Shown: positions 11,211-20,900 of the stretch, piece after piece
Position numbering within the stretch: the stretch's first letter is position 1
How the letters are laid out: each line of letters starts with the position of its first letter
NCBI RefSeq assembly: GCF_028583425.1
Contig: NC_072790.1
Span: forward strand, 156,234,397 to 156,298,396
Direction: 5' to 3'
Origin: Eublepharis macularius
Lineage: Eukaryota; Chordata; Lepidosauria; Squamata; Eublepharidae
Length of the DNA stretch: 64,000 nucleotides
Translations under genes and position numbers: made by a program
The notes under the pieces: generated by a model
Databases searched by the model: none
Told to the model about the DNA's origin: nothing
Seen by the model: only the letters and a program-made list of their open reading frames with translations

Positions 11211-11928
11211 CAGCACCGGATCCAGGGTTGCCCACGCCCGGGGCAACCCTTGACTTACTGCCTTGCACGCATGCAGAGTGTGCGCGCGCTCCCTGCGCTG
11301 CATGATGACGTCACTTTGGTGATGTCATCACGCAGGGCAGATGGAGGCAGCATGTGAGGCTGAGAAGCCGCCCGCCCCATTTGCCTCCCCGCAGGTGAAT
11401 GGCACGGGCGGCCTCGCAGCCTCCCGCGCTGCTTTTGCCTGCTCTGCAGGACGGGGCAGCCGGCTTGCCGCTCACCCCCTGCCCTCCAGGGCAGGTGAAA
11501 GCAGCACGGGGAGCTGCGAGGCCGCCCGTGGCATTCGCCTCCCCGCAGGACAGGGGGCAGCAGGCTTGCCGGGCACCCCCTGCCCTCCAAGGCAGGCAAG
11601 AGGCAGCGCGGCTCCCCGTGCTGCTTTCACCTGCGCCGCAGTACAGGGGGCAGTCGGCTTGCCGTGCACCCCCTGCCCTCCAGGGCAGGCGAAAGCAGCC
11701 CGGGGGGCTGCGAGGCTTCCTGCACCATTCGCCTTCCCGCAGGACAGGGGGTGGCCGGCTTGCCGCACACCCCCTGCCCTGCAGGGCAGGCAAAAGGCAG
11801 CGCAGGGGTTGCGAGGCTGCCCGCACTGCCACCTGCGTGCTCCAGCAGCTGGGAGCTGCTCGCAGTGCCCCCTCCCTGGTGGCGCCGGGGGCAGACTACC
11901 CCCTCGCCCCCCCATAGATCCGGCCCTG
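11211..11928. mobile_element. GC-rich hAT transposon with internal minisatellite, 718 bp
   Basis: Exact 8-bp target duplication ATGGGAAG (11203-11210 and 11929-11936). The left end CAGCACCGGATCCAGGG and the right end (reverse complement of CAGGGCCGGATCTATGG) are inverted repeats. The same family lies at 6726-7241. It inserted into the DIRS relic, splitting the pol start. Removing one target copy rejoins the flanks, so it is younger than the DIRS element. The interior carries about five imperfect tandem units (see 11370-11800). Confidence 0.88.
11370..11800. repeat. GC-rich tandem minisatellite, about 105-bp unit
   Basis: Imperfect units repeat with landmarks CCCCCTGCCCTCCAGGGCAG and CCGCAGGACAGGGGGC near 11480, 11580, 11680 and 11770. 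They alternate gain and loss of a module ending in CTGCGAGGC. The array explains the overlapping 100-200 residue open frames on both strands, which should not be taken as genes. Confidence 0.8.
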
Positions 11929-12350
11929 ATGGGAAGGTAGAATGCAGGGAGAGTTGGTCTTATCTATTGGTTCATCAAGGTTATGTACTAAAATTCAAAA
12001 CCAAACGAGATATCATTCCCCCCATTCCATAACTCCTCATCCCCTCCGGCTCTTCTTCTTTAAGAAGTAGATTCTCTTCTTTCAAAACAGACCATAGATA
12101 AGGTTCCCACCATGGCTATGGGAGGCATGTTTTCTCATTATTTCATTATCGACTCATTTAGAGGAAAGTGTCCGGTCCCAGACCTCTCCCATCTAAATGA
12201 TTTATTGTTGTAAGAAAGTTTTGCATGCTTTCTCTGAAGGATGTTTTGCCATTATGAGATGTTTAAAGTTGGGTTTGTGACTATAGATCTCAAAGATGCT
12301 TATGTTCATCTCTCAATAAAATGAGATTTCAGAAAATTTCTCCATTTTCA

Positions 12351-12900
12351 GCGTGGGACTCAAAAATTCCAATGTATCTGTCCGGAATCGGCACCAACAC
12401 ATAGCCTGGATGAAGCCACAGCTAGCTGAGAGGCAATGGCTGGCCCCTATCCTGGATGCCTGCTGCCTAGGTATTCCAGGACACACCCAGCCCCTGCAGG
12501 GGGATCTGCTGCCCAGGAAGTCTCCGGAAGCTACAAAGCCACCGTCATAGCAGATAGCAGCTGGGGGAGCTTCCCCAGAAGCTCTCCAGGGCCACCCCAA
12601 GCAGCAACCTGGAAAGCCATGCATGTTGGCTGCCAAAGGCAGAGCACATCACTAGCCTCTGCCAGCTCCAGAGGTGTGGCAGGACCTGCTATGCTCAGTG
12701 GCTTCATCAGATAATGCCACAGGCTAGCCAACTGTGGCAGTCCTCAGGGGTGCAGAGGTGATGTTTGTTCCCTCTGCCAAGGTGGTGACATCTTCTGGCT
12801 TGGCCTCAGCCATGATGTGCAAGAGCAGGGGCAATCACCCGGCAAGGGGGAAGAGCTGGGCCAGGCGGAGACCATACAAAGAAGGCAGGCAAGAGGCTGG
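12351..12900. other. Unclassified moderately GC-rich block
   Basis: About 550 bp between the DIRS relic and the CR1 fragment has higher GC than its surroundings and no terminal repeats or protein homology that I recognise. It could be a CR1 5' extension or a separate decayed repeat. Confidence 0.3.
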
Positions 12901-14070
12901 GGAAAGTGTCCAGTATTGGGTCCGGTGCTTTTTAACTTGTTAATTAATGATTTGGGGTTGGGAGTAAGCTGTGAAGTGGCTGTTTGTGGATGTCACTAAA
13001 TTGTTCAGGGTGGTGATAATCAGGGAGGATTGTCAGGCACTCCAAAGGGATCTGTCGAGGCTGGGCGATGTCGCACAAAAATCTTGTGAGAAGACACTAT
13101 CTTCCGCGTTTCTTGCACGATGTTTCACAACGTTCCAGGAGCAGGTAAGTAGTGTGGAAAGGGCCATGGCCAAAAGCATAGTAATGCACATTGGGGCCAA
13201 AAATCCCAAATATAAATACACAATGATGGGGTCCAAACTGGCGGAGACTGACCAAGAGATATATCTTGGAGTTATGGTAGATAACTCACTGAAGATGTTG
13301 ATACAGTGTGTGACGGCAATAAAAAAGGCCAACGCTATGCTGGGGATTATTAGGAAGGGAATTGAAAACAAATCAGCTAGTATCATAATGCCCCTGTATA
13401 AATCAATGGTACGGCCTCATTTGGAATGCTGTGTACAATTCTGGTCACCACACCTCAAAGAAGATTTTATAGCACTGGGAAAAGTGCAGAAAAGGGCCAC
13501 TAGAATGATTAAAGGGATGGAACACTTCCCCTATGAAGAAAGGTTAAAGCACTTGGGGCTCTTTAGCTTGGAGAAACAACGACTGAGGGGTGACATGATA
13601 GAGGTTTACAAGATTATGCATGGGATAGAGAAGGTAGAGAAAAAAGTATTTTTCTTCCTTTCTCACAAGAACTCGTGGGCACTCAATGAAATTGCTGAGC
13701 AGTCGGGTTAGAACGGATAAAAGGAAGTACTTCTTCACCCAAAGGGTAATTAACACATGGAATTCACTGCCTCAGGAGGTGGTGGCAACTTCAAGCATAG
13801 ACGGCTCCAAGAGTGGATTGAATAAACATATGGAGCAGAGGTCCATCAGTGGCTATTAGCCCCAAGGTATAGATGGAACTCTCTGTCTAGGGCAGTGATG
13901 GGCTGTATTCTTGGTGTTTGGGAGGCAATCAGTGGGAGGGCTTCTAGTGTCCCTTCCCCGCTGGCAGACCTCCTGATGACACCTGGTTTTTTGGCCACTG
14001 TGTGACACAGAGTGTTGGACTGGATGGGCCATTGGCCTGTTCCAACATGGCATCTCTTATGTTCTTATGA
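12901..14070 (+). mobile_element. CR1 LINE, 5'-truncated copy with 3' end
   Basis: The C-terminal RT region of CR1 is followed by its 3' UTR. Conserved pieces are VLGPVLFNLLINDLGLGVS (12917 onward), then after frameshifts a long frame ending near 13711 with QEIYLGVMVDNSLKM, SMVRPHLECCVQFWSPHLKE, GKVQKRATRMIKGMEHFPYE and ERLKHLGLFSLEKQRLRGDM. The 3' UTR includes the usual stretch about an untranslated tail with GTGTTGGACTGGATGGGCC. It ends in the short tandem CTTATGTTCTTATG at about 14057-14070, typical of CR1 termini, which lack poly(A). Confidence 0.9.
12971..13711 (+). pseudogene. CR1 reverse transcriptase C-terminal fragment
   Basis: The remnant covers the thumb and following conserved block of CR1 ORF2. 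The catalytic palm (FADD) region is degraded: the equivalent of KFADDTKL reads as VDVTKLF with the Asp pair damaged. Frameshifts near 13060 and 13690 confirm it is non-functional. There is no poly(A) or complete ORF. It is a dead-on-arrival LINE copy in the SDCCAG8 intron. Confidence 0.85.
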
Positions 14071-15100
14071 GCCAGGTGTTGTGCCATACCCTGGGGGAGG
14101 GCATATGGGGGCAGGGTTGTATTAGAAATTAGTTGGATTTCATTTATGGTAGCAAAGTTACTTAGAAGCATTTATTCCGATGTGCGTTAATTAATCTTCA
14201 GACAAATTGTAGAAAGACAGAACTTAACAGTTTTATTGAGGTAGATTCCATCTATAGCAATATCTTGGAGTAGAGAGAAAGAGTCCTAATTTAAAGAGGC
14301 ACTTTGCCCTATTAATAAACCATGGCCTGAGTCTGGCAGCAAGGTTGTATGCGTGTCTGCAGATGAGGCCTTCATAGCAGGAGCTCTGAGAAACACATCC
14401 TTCTCCTTTGGAAGACCATGAGGCAAGAGGAAGGGAAATCTCTCGAGACACAGAGACAGAGGAGTCAGGAGGTGTCTCACCTTAGACAAAGGGAAGCAGC
14501 TTACTTAGCAAGAGAGTTACACATACATAGAGACATGCAGCGCCTCCCAATGTCCAAGACATGCTGAGTCTCCTATTCCATCAGGTTGGATGTTCTGCAG
14601 AGACGAAGGGGGATAAAAGAAGGGCAAGAACCCCTGCCCAGGGAGAAGACACATGCAGGTTGAGCTGCTAAGTGCATATACATAGACAAAAACCCGCTTA
14701 CTATACACTTAATCTAATTGGGATAATTGAGATGCTTGATTTTGGGATGAGTGCATTAATTAGTAAATTAATGTTTCCACAAACAATCCAGGTATGTACA
14801 CCAAGGTGGCAGGATTTATCGAACTGTAAAGCCATAAGAGTTACCTCTGAAAGGCATCTTTTCATGTAGCTTACTAGAACATATATACATCTTAATAGTA
14901 TATCTAGTACAGTGGGCAATGCGATCTTTTGCAGAAGAGGTTTTTAATTTACACGCTCAACTAGATGTGATTCTATGAAGTTTTGGCTTGACATAATTAA
15001 TTATCCCAGTGTGATGAGTAACCTTGGCTATGGGCTCTCCTACACCACACTCTCTCACAACAATGTCACCAGAGCAACCTCCTGTATGTGTTTTATTCAG
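14071..15100. other. SDCCAG8 intron between CR1 and exon 15101
   Basis: No exon or repeat end recognised. It ends in the acceptor tract TTTTATTCAG directly before the SDCCAG8 exon. Confidence 0.5.
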
Positions 15101-15227
15101 GTTGCACCAGCTTGACAAGCATTGCCAGTCTACTGCCCTGCAGCTAGTGGAATTGCTCAACAAGCAGAATCAGCTCTACAAGGAGAAGCAGATGCTTACA
15201 GAAGAGGTAGACTTCCTGCGAACTCAG
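15101..15227 (+). CDS. SDCCAG8: SDCCAG8 penultimate coding exon (coiled-coil C-terminus)
   Basis: SDCCAG8 is a centrosomal and ciliary-base coiled-coil scaffold. This 127-nt exon follows a pyrimidine-rich stretch ending in CAG and stops at a GTACCA donor. It is read with one leftover base, then 42 codons beginning LHQLDKHCQSTALQLVELL and ending EEVDFLRTQ, so it ends on a codon boundary. The heptad-like run of Leu, Gln, Lys and Glu is a coiled coil, and from memory it matches the extreme C-terminal part of vertebrate SDCCAG8. An open frame from an ATG at 15024 runs into it, but that upstream part lies before the acceptor and is intron. The next exon supplies a short tail and the stop. Identification rests on remembered family sequence plus the matching AKT3 neighbour; confidence is high for the exon and good for the gene. 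Confidence 0.88.
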
Positions 15228-16208
15228 GTACCACTAAAAAACCAGGAACAAAAGCAATTATCCAGGGGTAGGGGTGGGGGTGGCTTAAGCCCCACTCTTC
15301 ACACAGTGGGCCTGATCTGAGCCCCTGCACACCTGCTGTTTAAAGAAAAAATGAACTGCCAAAAGCTCTGTTCATTAAACTCCCAGAATGATGTCTGATT
15401 TAGCTCCAACTGGCCTGAGATCAACAAGGCAGCTTCATAGCTAGCAGAAGACTTGAACCCGAGTCTCCTAGTACATCATGATACTATATACTTTTGCTGT
15501 GATGGAAGGAGAACAGCAGAAAGTTATAATGTGCCATCCACTTCTATGAATAGCAATATGATTGGATTCAGCAGTCAGCTCAGGCAAGGATCAGAGATCA
15601 TTCTTGCTTTCCCTAGCAGCCATTTTTGACCCCAGGAAAGTTTGTCCCTTGGATCATGGGACCTTTGTGGCATAACAACCATGTGGTTTGGTAGCCTTCA
15701 GTGGGGAGGGAGAAGGAAGTAAAATTGCCCCCTTCCATAAGTGGAGCTCCAGTGATGGAAGAAATAGAGAGGTTGATTTCACCCCCTTTCTCCTCCTCGC
15801 TGCTGCCTATTGAGGATTATTACTCCATGTGAGCCCTAAAACCCTGGGAATCAACTTTCTCAAGATCAGAAATGGCTGCTGGGAGAGGGGAAAAACAAGA
15901 CCCTCAATAATCTGCACCTTCCGCTGAATGATTGCTGGATCCAAACCAAAATATGCATAACCATTAGTCTTCCATCTCCTACTTGCTAAAATTTGGCTTC
16001 AGGAGTAGTATGCTTATAGACATTCATATCAGTATTGTAAAGCAATTTTTCTGCCACTGGCTTTTTGTTTTCACTAGCATAAAACCAGCTTCCTGTTTGG
16101 ATGCAGCTGCATCCAGTTTGGTTGCAGTTTACTGTGAAAAGATTCACAGTAAACAGCATTCTGGCACAAACCTGCCACCTCTTTTCAAGGAAAGAGAAGA
16201 GACTGGAC
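15228..16208. other. Last SDCCAG8 intron, proximal part
   Basis: Intronic sequence from the GTACCA donor. Nothing recognised except a small duplicated motif around 16100-16155 (CAGTAAAC and its inverse). Confidence 0.5.
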
Positions 16209-16700
16209 TACAGGTGTGCTATTTGGGTTTCTGATTCGGGATAAATACCTGAATCTGAGCCGATTTGTAAAGATTCAGGATTTCCAAATCGGACCCAGCA
16301 TTGTGGGCCCAGTTAGGGAATCCTGAATCAAAGTCCAGTCAGCTGGAGCAAGGGCGGGGGGTGGGGTCAAACTTTAAAACACTCCCTCTGCGTCGCTTGC
16401 AAGTTTTAAAGTTTGCGCTGTTTTAAAGTTTGCTCTCTTGCTCCAGCTGCCTGGCAGGCTCCACCAGGCAGCTGAAACAAGTGTAGGGGCACCTGCCTGC
16501 CTGCCGGCCAGGTAAGTCTAAGGGTGGGGGGGCTGGGCCGGAATAAAGCTTCCCCCGGCTTTTTCACTTTGGTGTGCTCCAAATCTTTACAGAGCATACC
16601 AAAGCAGTTTAAATTCCCAAGCTGCTTTGGGATTCGGGTTATTCCAGATTGTTTCCCCCCTTTGGGTAAACCCAAAGTGGGAAACCCGTGCACACCCCTA
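16209..16700. mobile_element. Non-autonomous hAT transposon, 492 bp
   Basis: Target duplication GACTGGAC (16201-16208) and GACAGGAC (16701-16708) with one mismatch. The ends are TACAGGTGTGC and the reverse complement of TAGGGGTGTGCACGG. The inside contains inverted words such as CAGCTGCCTGGCAGG and GATTCGGG. It sits in the last SDCCAG8 intron, 310 bases before the terminal segment, and resembles the 41689 element at its ends. Confidence 0.78.
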
Positions 16701-17010
16701 GACAGGACCCTAGACGTGCCCTGAAACAAGGGTGCTGTTATTTGCTGCTAAGTATGAACAATGTTAAGAGCTCATGGAAACCTTCAGAAGCAAAGTATTA
16801 CCGGTAAAAATATTTTTGGTCTCACAAAGAAAATGTCATTCAATCCAGTACAAGCATTAGCCTTTGAAATAAAAAGCATTACTGCAGCCTCAATAATTGG
16901 TTTCACTTTTATGCCGAGAACTCAATCATAGGAAGGAGTCGTGTAAATGCCTGGTCCTCTGCAAGTGACAAACTATTTAGAAGTTTATCTTTTGTTTTTT
17001 TCTCTTTCAG

Positions 17011-17034
17011 TTACCTCGGATCCCAAAACCATAA
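17011..17034 (+). CDS. SDCCAG8: SDCCAG8 terminal coding segment (7 residues plus stop)
   Basis: After a strong polypyrimidine tract and CAG at 17001-17010, the frame left by the previous exon (phase 0) reads LPRIPKP and a TAA stop at 17032-17034. Mammalian SDCCAG8 ends with a comparably short Leu-Pro-containing tail after the coiled coil, so this is the last coding segment although only 24 nt are coding. The 3' UTR follows directly. The tail differs in sequence from the mammalian one as I remember it, which is expected for an unconstrained terminus. The exon is too short for ORF-based detection and was found by joining phases across the 1.78-kb intron. Confidence 0.82.
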   Translation, partial: LPRIPKP

Positions 17035-17170
17035 CAATGAAGTGCTGGAAACTCACTTTGAAACAGTCTTTATTTAGTGAAAATGCTGTCAATTTGTATC
17101 AGTTACCGTATTTCAGCTGGTTGACCTGAAGTACTTTAATAATTAAACTTTTGCAAATGCCTTTCCAGAC
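17035..17170 (+). other. SDCCAG8: SDCCAG8 3' UTR with candidate poly(A) signal
   Basis: The stretch after the TAA is AT-rich and carries the variant polyadenylation hexamer ATTAAA at 17142-17147, about 110 bases beyond the stop. The cleavage site would lie near 17160-17170. A longer UTR using a distal signal cannot be excluded. Confidence 0.45.
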
Positions 17171-17295
17171 TGGAAATTAGTCTTCCAGCCTGCAGACTTT
17201 TAAACAGGATTAGGCCAGGGATTCAGAGCCACTTTGGACATTCAAGTGAATTGTGCTTCACACTTCCAGGTATCACCTAAAGGGGAAGACACTCA

Positions 17296-17999
17296 GTGTC
17301 TCTATACACGAGGATGCTCAAGTGAAGGGAGATGCAATGTTAGCCGGGAAATGTAGTGTAAAAAGACATATTGGAAGGCTCATTTTCACCTCTTTAGAGC
17401 CAGCAGGGCAAAATCGTTCCTCAGAGGGTTTATTTCCTCTTTGCCTCCCTGAAGGCTCTGTCAATTTCCCCTCCCATTTGGGCCACAGCCACACATAGGC
17501 TAGCTCTGAAAAATGGAGAAGGGTGACCTTACCTGCTCCAAATCCCTGGAGGGAGATTAATTGCCCCTGAGGGCTCCTTAATCCCGCACCCCGGCTCACA
17601 GGCGGAGGGGGAAGAGTGCCTTTCTTCCAGCCTTTCCAAAGGGGCTTACTGAGGCTGTTGGAAAGTGAGAGGAAGCCCGTGGTAGGTTGATTAATGTAGA
17701 GGGCTGGAGGAGAAGCATCTTGCGCCGAGGGAGGCATCCCTCCCCAATTGTTCTGCAGAACAGCCCTCCTCTTCCCAAAGCCAGAGGTATTTCAATTAAA
17801 TATATGTAGATTTTTAAAAATTTCGTGTCCAGCGCCAGCTCTGTCAGTTTCACCTCCCGTTCTGGGAGGTAGAGAGGAAATGAACAAACCCTCTGAGTAG
17901 CGATATTTGCAGGCTCTATATATCTGTCCTTTTAAGAACTCAGCTTCCTGCGTAACATTGCACCTTGCTTCACTTGAGCATTCTTGTGTACTGCGTCTC
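17296..17999. mobile_element. Candidate inverted-repeat transposon just downstream of SDCCAG8
   Basis: The left end (17296-17342) and the reverse complement of the right end (17953-17999) share ATGCTCAAGTGAAG and then GATGCAATGTTA-like sequence over about 45 bp. A second inner pair shares CTCAGAGGGTTT and ACCTCCC words. No coding capacity was seen and no clean target duplication was found, so the family is unknown. It starts 150 bases beyond the SDCCAG8 poly(A) signal. Confidence 0.6.
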
Positions 18000-20900
18000 A
18001 TGTATACAGACTCTCCTTCTCTCAAAAATTTGATACCTTTGGGTGTATCTTTGAAGCATGTTGACCGTCTTGTGTTTCCTCTTCAATTCCTTATGAATTT
18101 CTTGAGTTTCCCTGAATTAAAATAGCTGATACATAGTGGTCAGTTTTACCTGGTGAAGAGTGTATTTTTCACTACCTTCATCGTTGAAAATTCTATATAT
18201 AATTTGTAATATCTCACAGGCTAGAGATTTTTCTCTACATTTGCGTTTATGTTAACTATATCTGTGACCAAAAACCAAGGCCTTTATTGTAGTTGTTCCA
18301 GTGACATTGTAAGTTGTGCTCCTGTTCTTGTTTTCTGGAGAGAATGCACCATTTCTTTCTTCTAAAAGGGCTGTGGCTGTTTAGTGGTCATTGTTGCCTG
18401 GTGGTGCTGCTAATTCCATTGTACTAGGTTCTTATTGTTTTAATTGCTGCTTTTACTGGAAGTTGCCTCAAGCCTTGGAGAGGCAGGGGATAAATGTTTT
18501 TTTAAAATAGATTTGTGATAAAAATAGTTATCTGTCTGAAAACTCTGTACAGTAATGTAGACAGTAAGTACAACCTACATGTTAAAGAGATTTGTTTAGA
18601 ATTGCAAGTAAATTTTATAATGAATTTAAGTTTTCAAGTATATTTTATGATGAATTTAAGTTTTGATGAAATTAAATTTTTTATAAACAATCGACATAGA
18701 CCAGTGGACTTCTTTCAGAATCTAAATATCATACAACAAAACCCAGAAAGTAGTATTGCCAACTCTGTTTTATTATTGTTCTGGAGACAAGAAATTTTAA
18801 AATTCAAGTCTCATCTTAGTTTACTAAGGACTTCAGTAAGCATTCTCAAGTCAGAGAGGTGATGTAACAATAAAATAACAACAGGGCAGGTGAATGCTGG
18901 CTGTTTTTCTCATGGTAAAAATGTCATGGCAGTCAGTTTTCTTTTTCCAGTAATAACAGTGACTATGCTTGGCTGAAATACCAACTAAAATGCTTTCATT
19001 ATTTTTAATGGTAATTTCCCTTCCACATACACTACTATACTCTTCTGCTGAAATTTGTTTATTTATACATCTCTACTTACAGCTGGTTCATATCAACATC
19101 TGATGGCTAAACTGGGCACAACAGTGGCAGACCCATCTTTTTCTTGCAAATCTGCTTCAAGCACATAAAGTGGAAGGATGGGAGGGAACTGATTTAAAGA
19201 GCAAAAATGAACATGGGGAGGGGGCAGAATCTTTCCCTTACCCTCAACCAGCAGTCTTGCCCACAACATCTATGAGTGAAAATGAAACTGGATTGGAGGG
19301 GGGGAAAGCTCCTTGGGAGCAGTGTGGTAGGTGTGGGGTGGGCTTGGCACCCCTCATCTGTACAGCCTTTTTACTCTTCACACCCCTTCCCATCACTTTA
19401 TATGCTATTTAGGCAGGCCTATAGTTAATATTTTTATCACACATACACAGTTAAAAGCTGTATATAACATTAATATATTCCATCATTTATAGCATTGAAA
19501 AAATACATAGGGTTGTATATTATCTTAATATTGCACATTTCAATGCATAACGATAAGCACCCATTTCTCAATAAATGCATTCGTCATTTTGGGACTTAAT
19601 AGTCAACTCTTATGGTACGTTAGTTTTGACCTTCATTTAATATAGATATATGTATAGTTCAGCTTTCAGTGAGACTGCTGTATTAAATTTTCTATACACC
19701 TATTTGTAAAGACACATATCCACCATCTGTCTTATCCTGTGCCTCAAGGGGAGAGTGACCAACATTGTTGCCCACTCATTGTTGCTGCAGCCTTTCTTGA
19801 TAAACTATATGTCTGATCTTTTTAGTTAGAGTAAAGAACCAGGAAATAAGTACCTTTTTTTTTCCTGATGTAATCTACTTTTTCCTGGGTTTTTTGCCTT
19901 CACAATAGGAATTAAGAAAAGTCAGCCCCAGAGATAACAAAGACAGTTGGGCTGTGATTGTCTTGTTCCTTAAGTCTAGGAAGAACAAGCAAAGCTACTG
20001 CAACTACAGTTAATGTGCATCGAATGCAGCTTTTACCTTAACCAAATCATGGTTGGAACAAGGCTTCTACTGTGCATGCCTCACTGAGTCAGTGTCCTCT
20101 ATAAGTACTTGGTGCTGAAATTATATCATACAAATCCCTAACTATGGATGCCATGTAGTCTTTACTGAGCCAAATCCTAATCACAGTTAGCTTTAAACCA
20201 GAGTTTGAGACATCTTCCAGCCAGGGTTTCAAATCAGGGATGCTCAAAAACCCGTTAAAACTTTTGGCTTACATTCTGTTCTCTGCAAGCTGATCTTTCA
20301 TTGACCAGAGCAGCTGTCAGGAGCAGCTCAAGCCTGTTCATCAAGTTACCTTTTGCATATGCAAACAGGACAGTACAATGCTATCAGCGGTGTTTCACCC
20401 ATGCACATTCTCACACAGCCAAGAGTTCTAGTTTCCCTCCTCTACTACAGTCCTGTCATCACTGCACATTGCTGAACACCTAGTCACAATAAATAGTTAG
20501 CAAATCAATCAGTCAGCCAATATTTTAATTCTGTTTTATTGAGGTTATTACATTTTCCTTATAGGAAGTGTATCCAGTCCCCATTTTCCTTATATGAGGT
20601 GTACCCAGACCTAGTCTCATTTAATTACCTGAACCATCCATGACCCTGGGTGAGAATCTATTTCACCTCTTACGCAGATGCAAAAGTAACCTCAAGGAAA
20701 GGAAATTAAATTTCACCAGCAAAAGGAAACAAAACTTCATCACTACAGCTACTGCAAAGCCACAGAGTTGTTTGGTAGCTGTTCAGATTTCGATGAGGCA
20801 AGCAGATCTAAGGCTTGGCTTATGGCTCATGGCTGTTGAACACAGTGTGTTCATCTGCTGAATATGACTGCCTCAAAGTGCACAGCATCCCTATATCAAA

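Larger units (their letters stand above)
9965..12350 (+). pseudogene. Ancient DIRS-like retroelement relic (gag-like and RT start)
   Basis: Frames at 9985-11122 read as the DIRS gag-like protein. They include QTRSLEP-type acidic leader sequence, then HVWLRTTILAPHHRARIDDL, LPFEWFKGF and LKKIKEDYVTARSLSIAPGY. After the inserted hAT element the pol start continues at 11929-12032, and an RT fragment with TIDLKDAYVHLSI lies at about 12265-12315. Stops and frameshifts are numerous. DIRS elements encode gag, RT/RNase H and a tyrosine recombinase; only the first part survives here. The copy at 48.9-51.6 kb has homologous segments (for example LEFETMPPN against LKFKTKRDIIPPI), which supports the call. 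It ends abruptly near 12350. Confidence 0.75.

Noticed and set aside
11370..11800. CRISPR-like array
   Set aside because: Imperfect contiguous units without distinct spacers, in a vertebrate transposon.
11311..11940. Overlapping open frames of 100-200 codons on both strands
   Set aside because: They lie in a GC-rich tandem minisatellite inside a hAT element; open frames in several registers at once reflect composition, not coding.
15024..15100. ATG at 15024 as start of a short gene containing the SDCCAG8 exon
   Set aside because: A clear acceptor (TTTTATTCAG) separates it from the conserved segment; upstream residues do not fit the family.
17318..17737. 139-codon minus-strand open frame near the end of SDCCAG8
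   Set aside because: It falls within the candidate inverted-repeat element and shows no domain or splice support.
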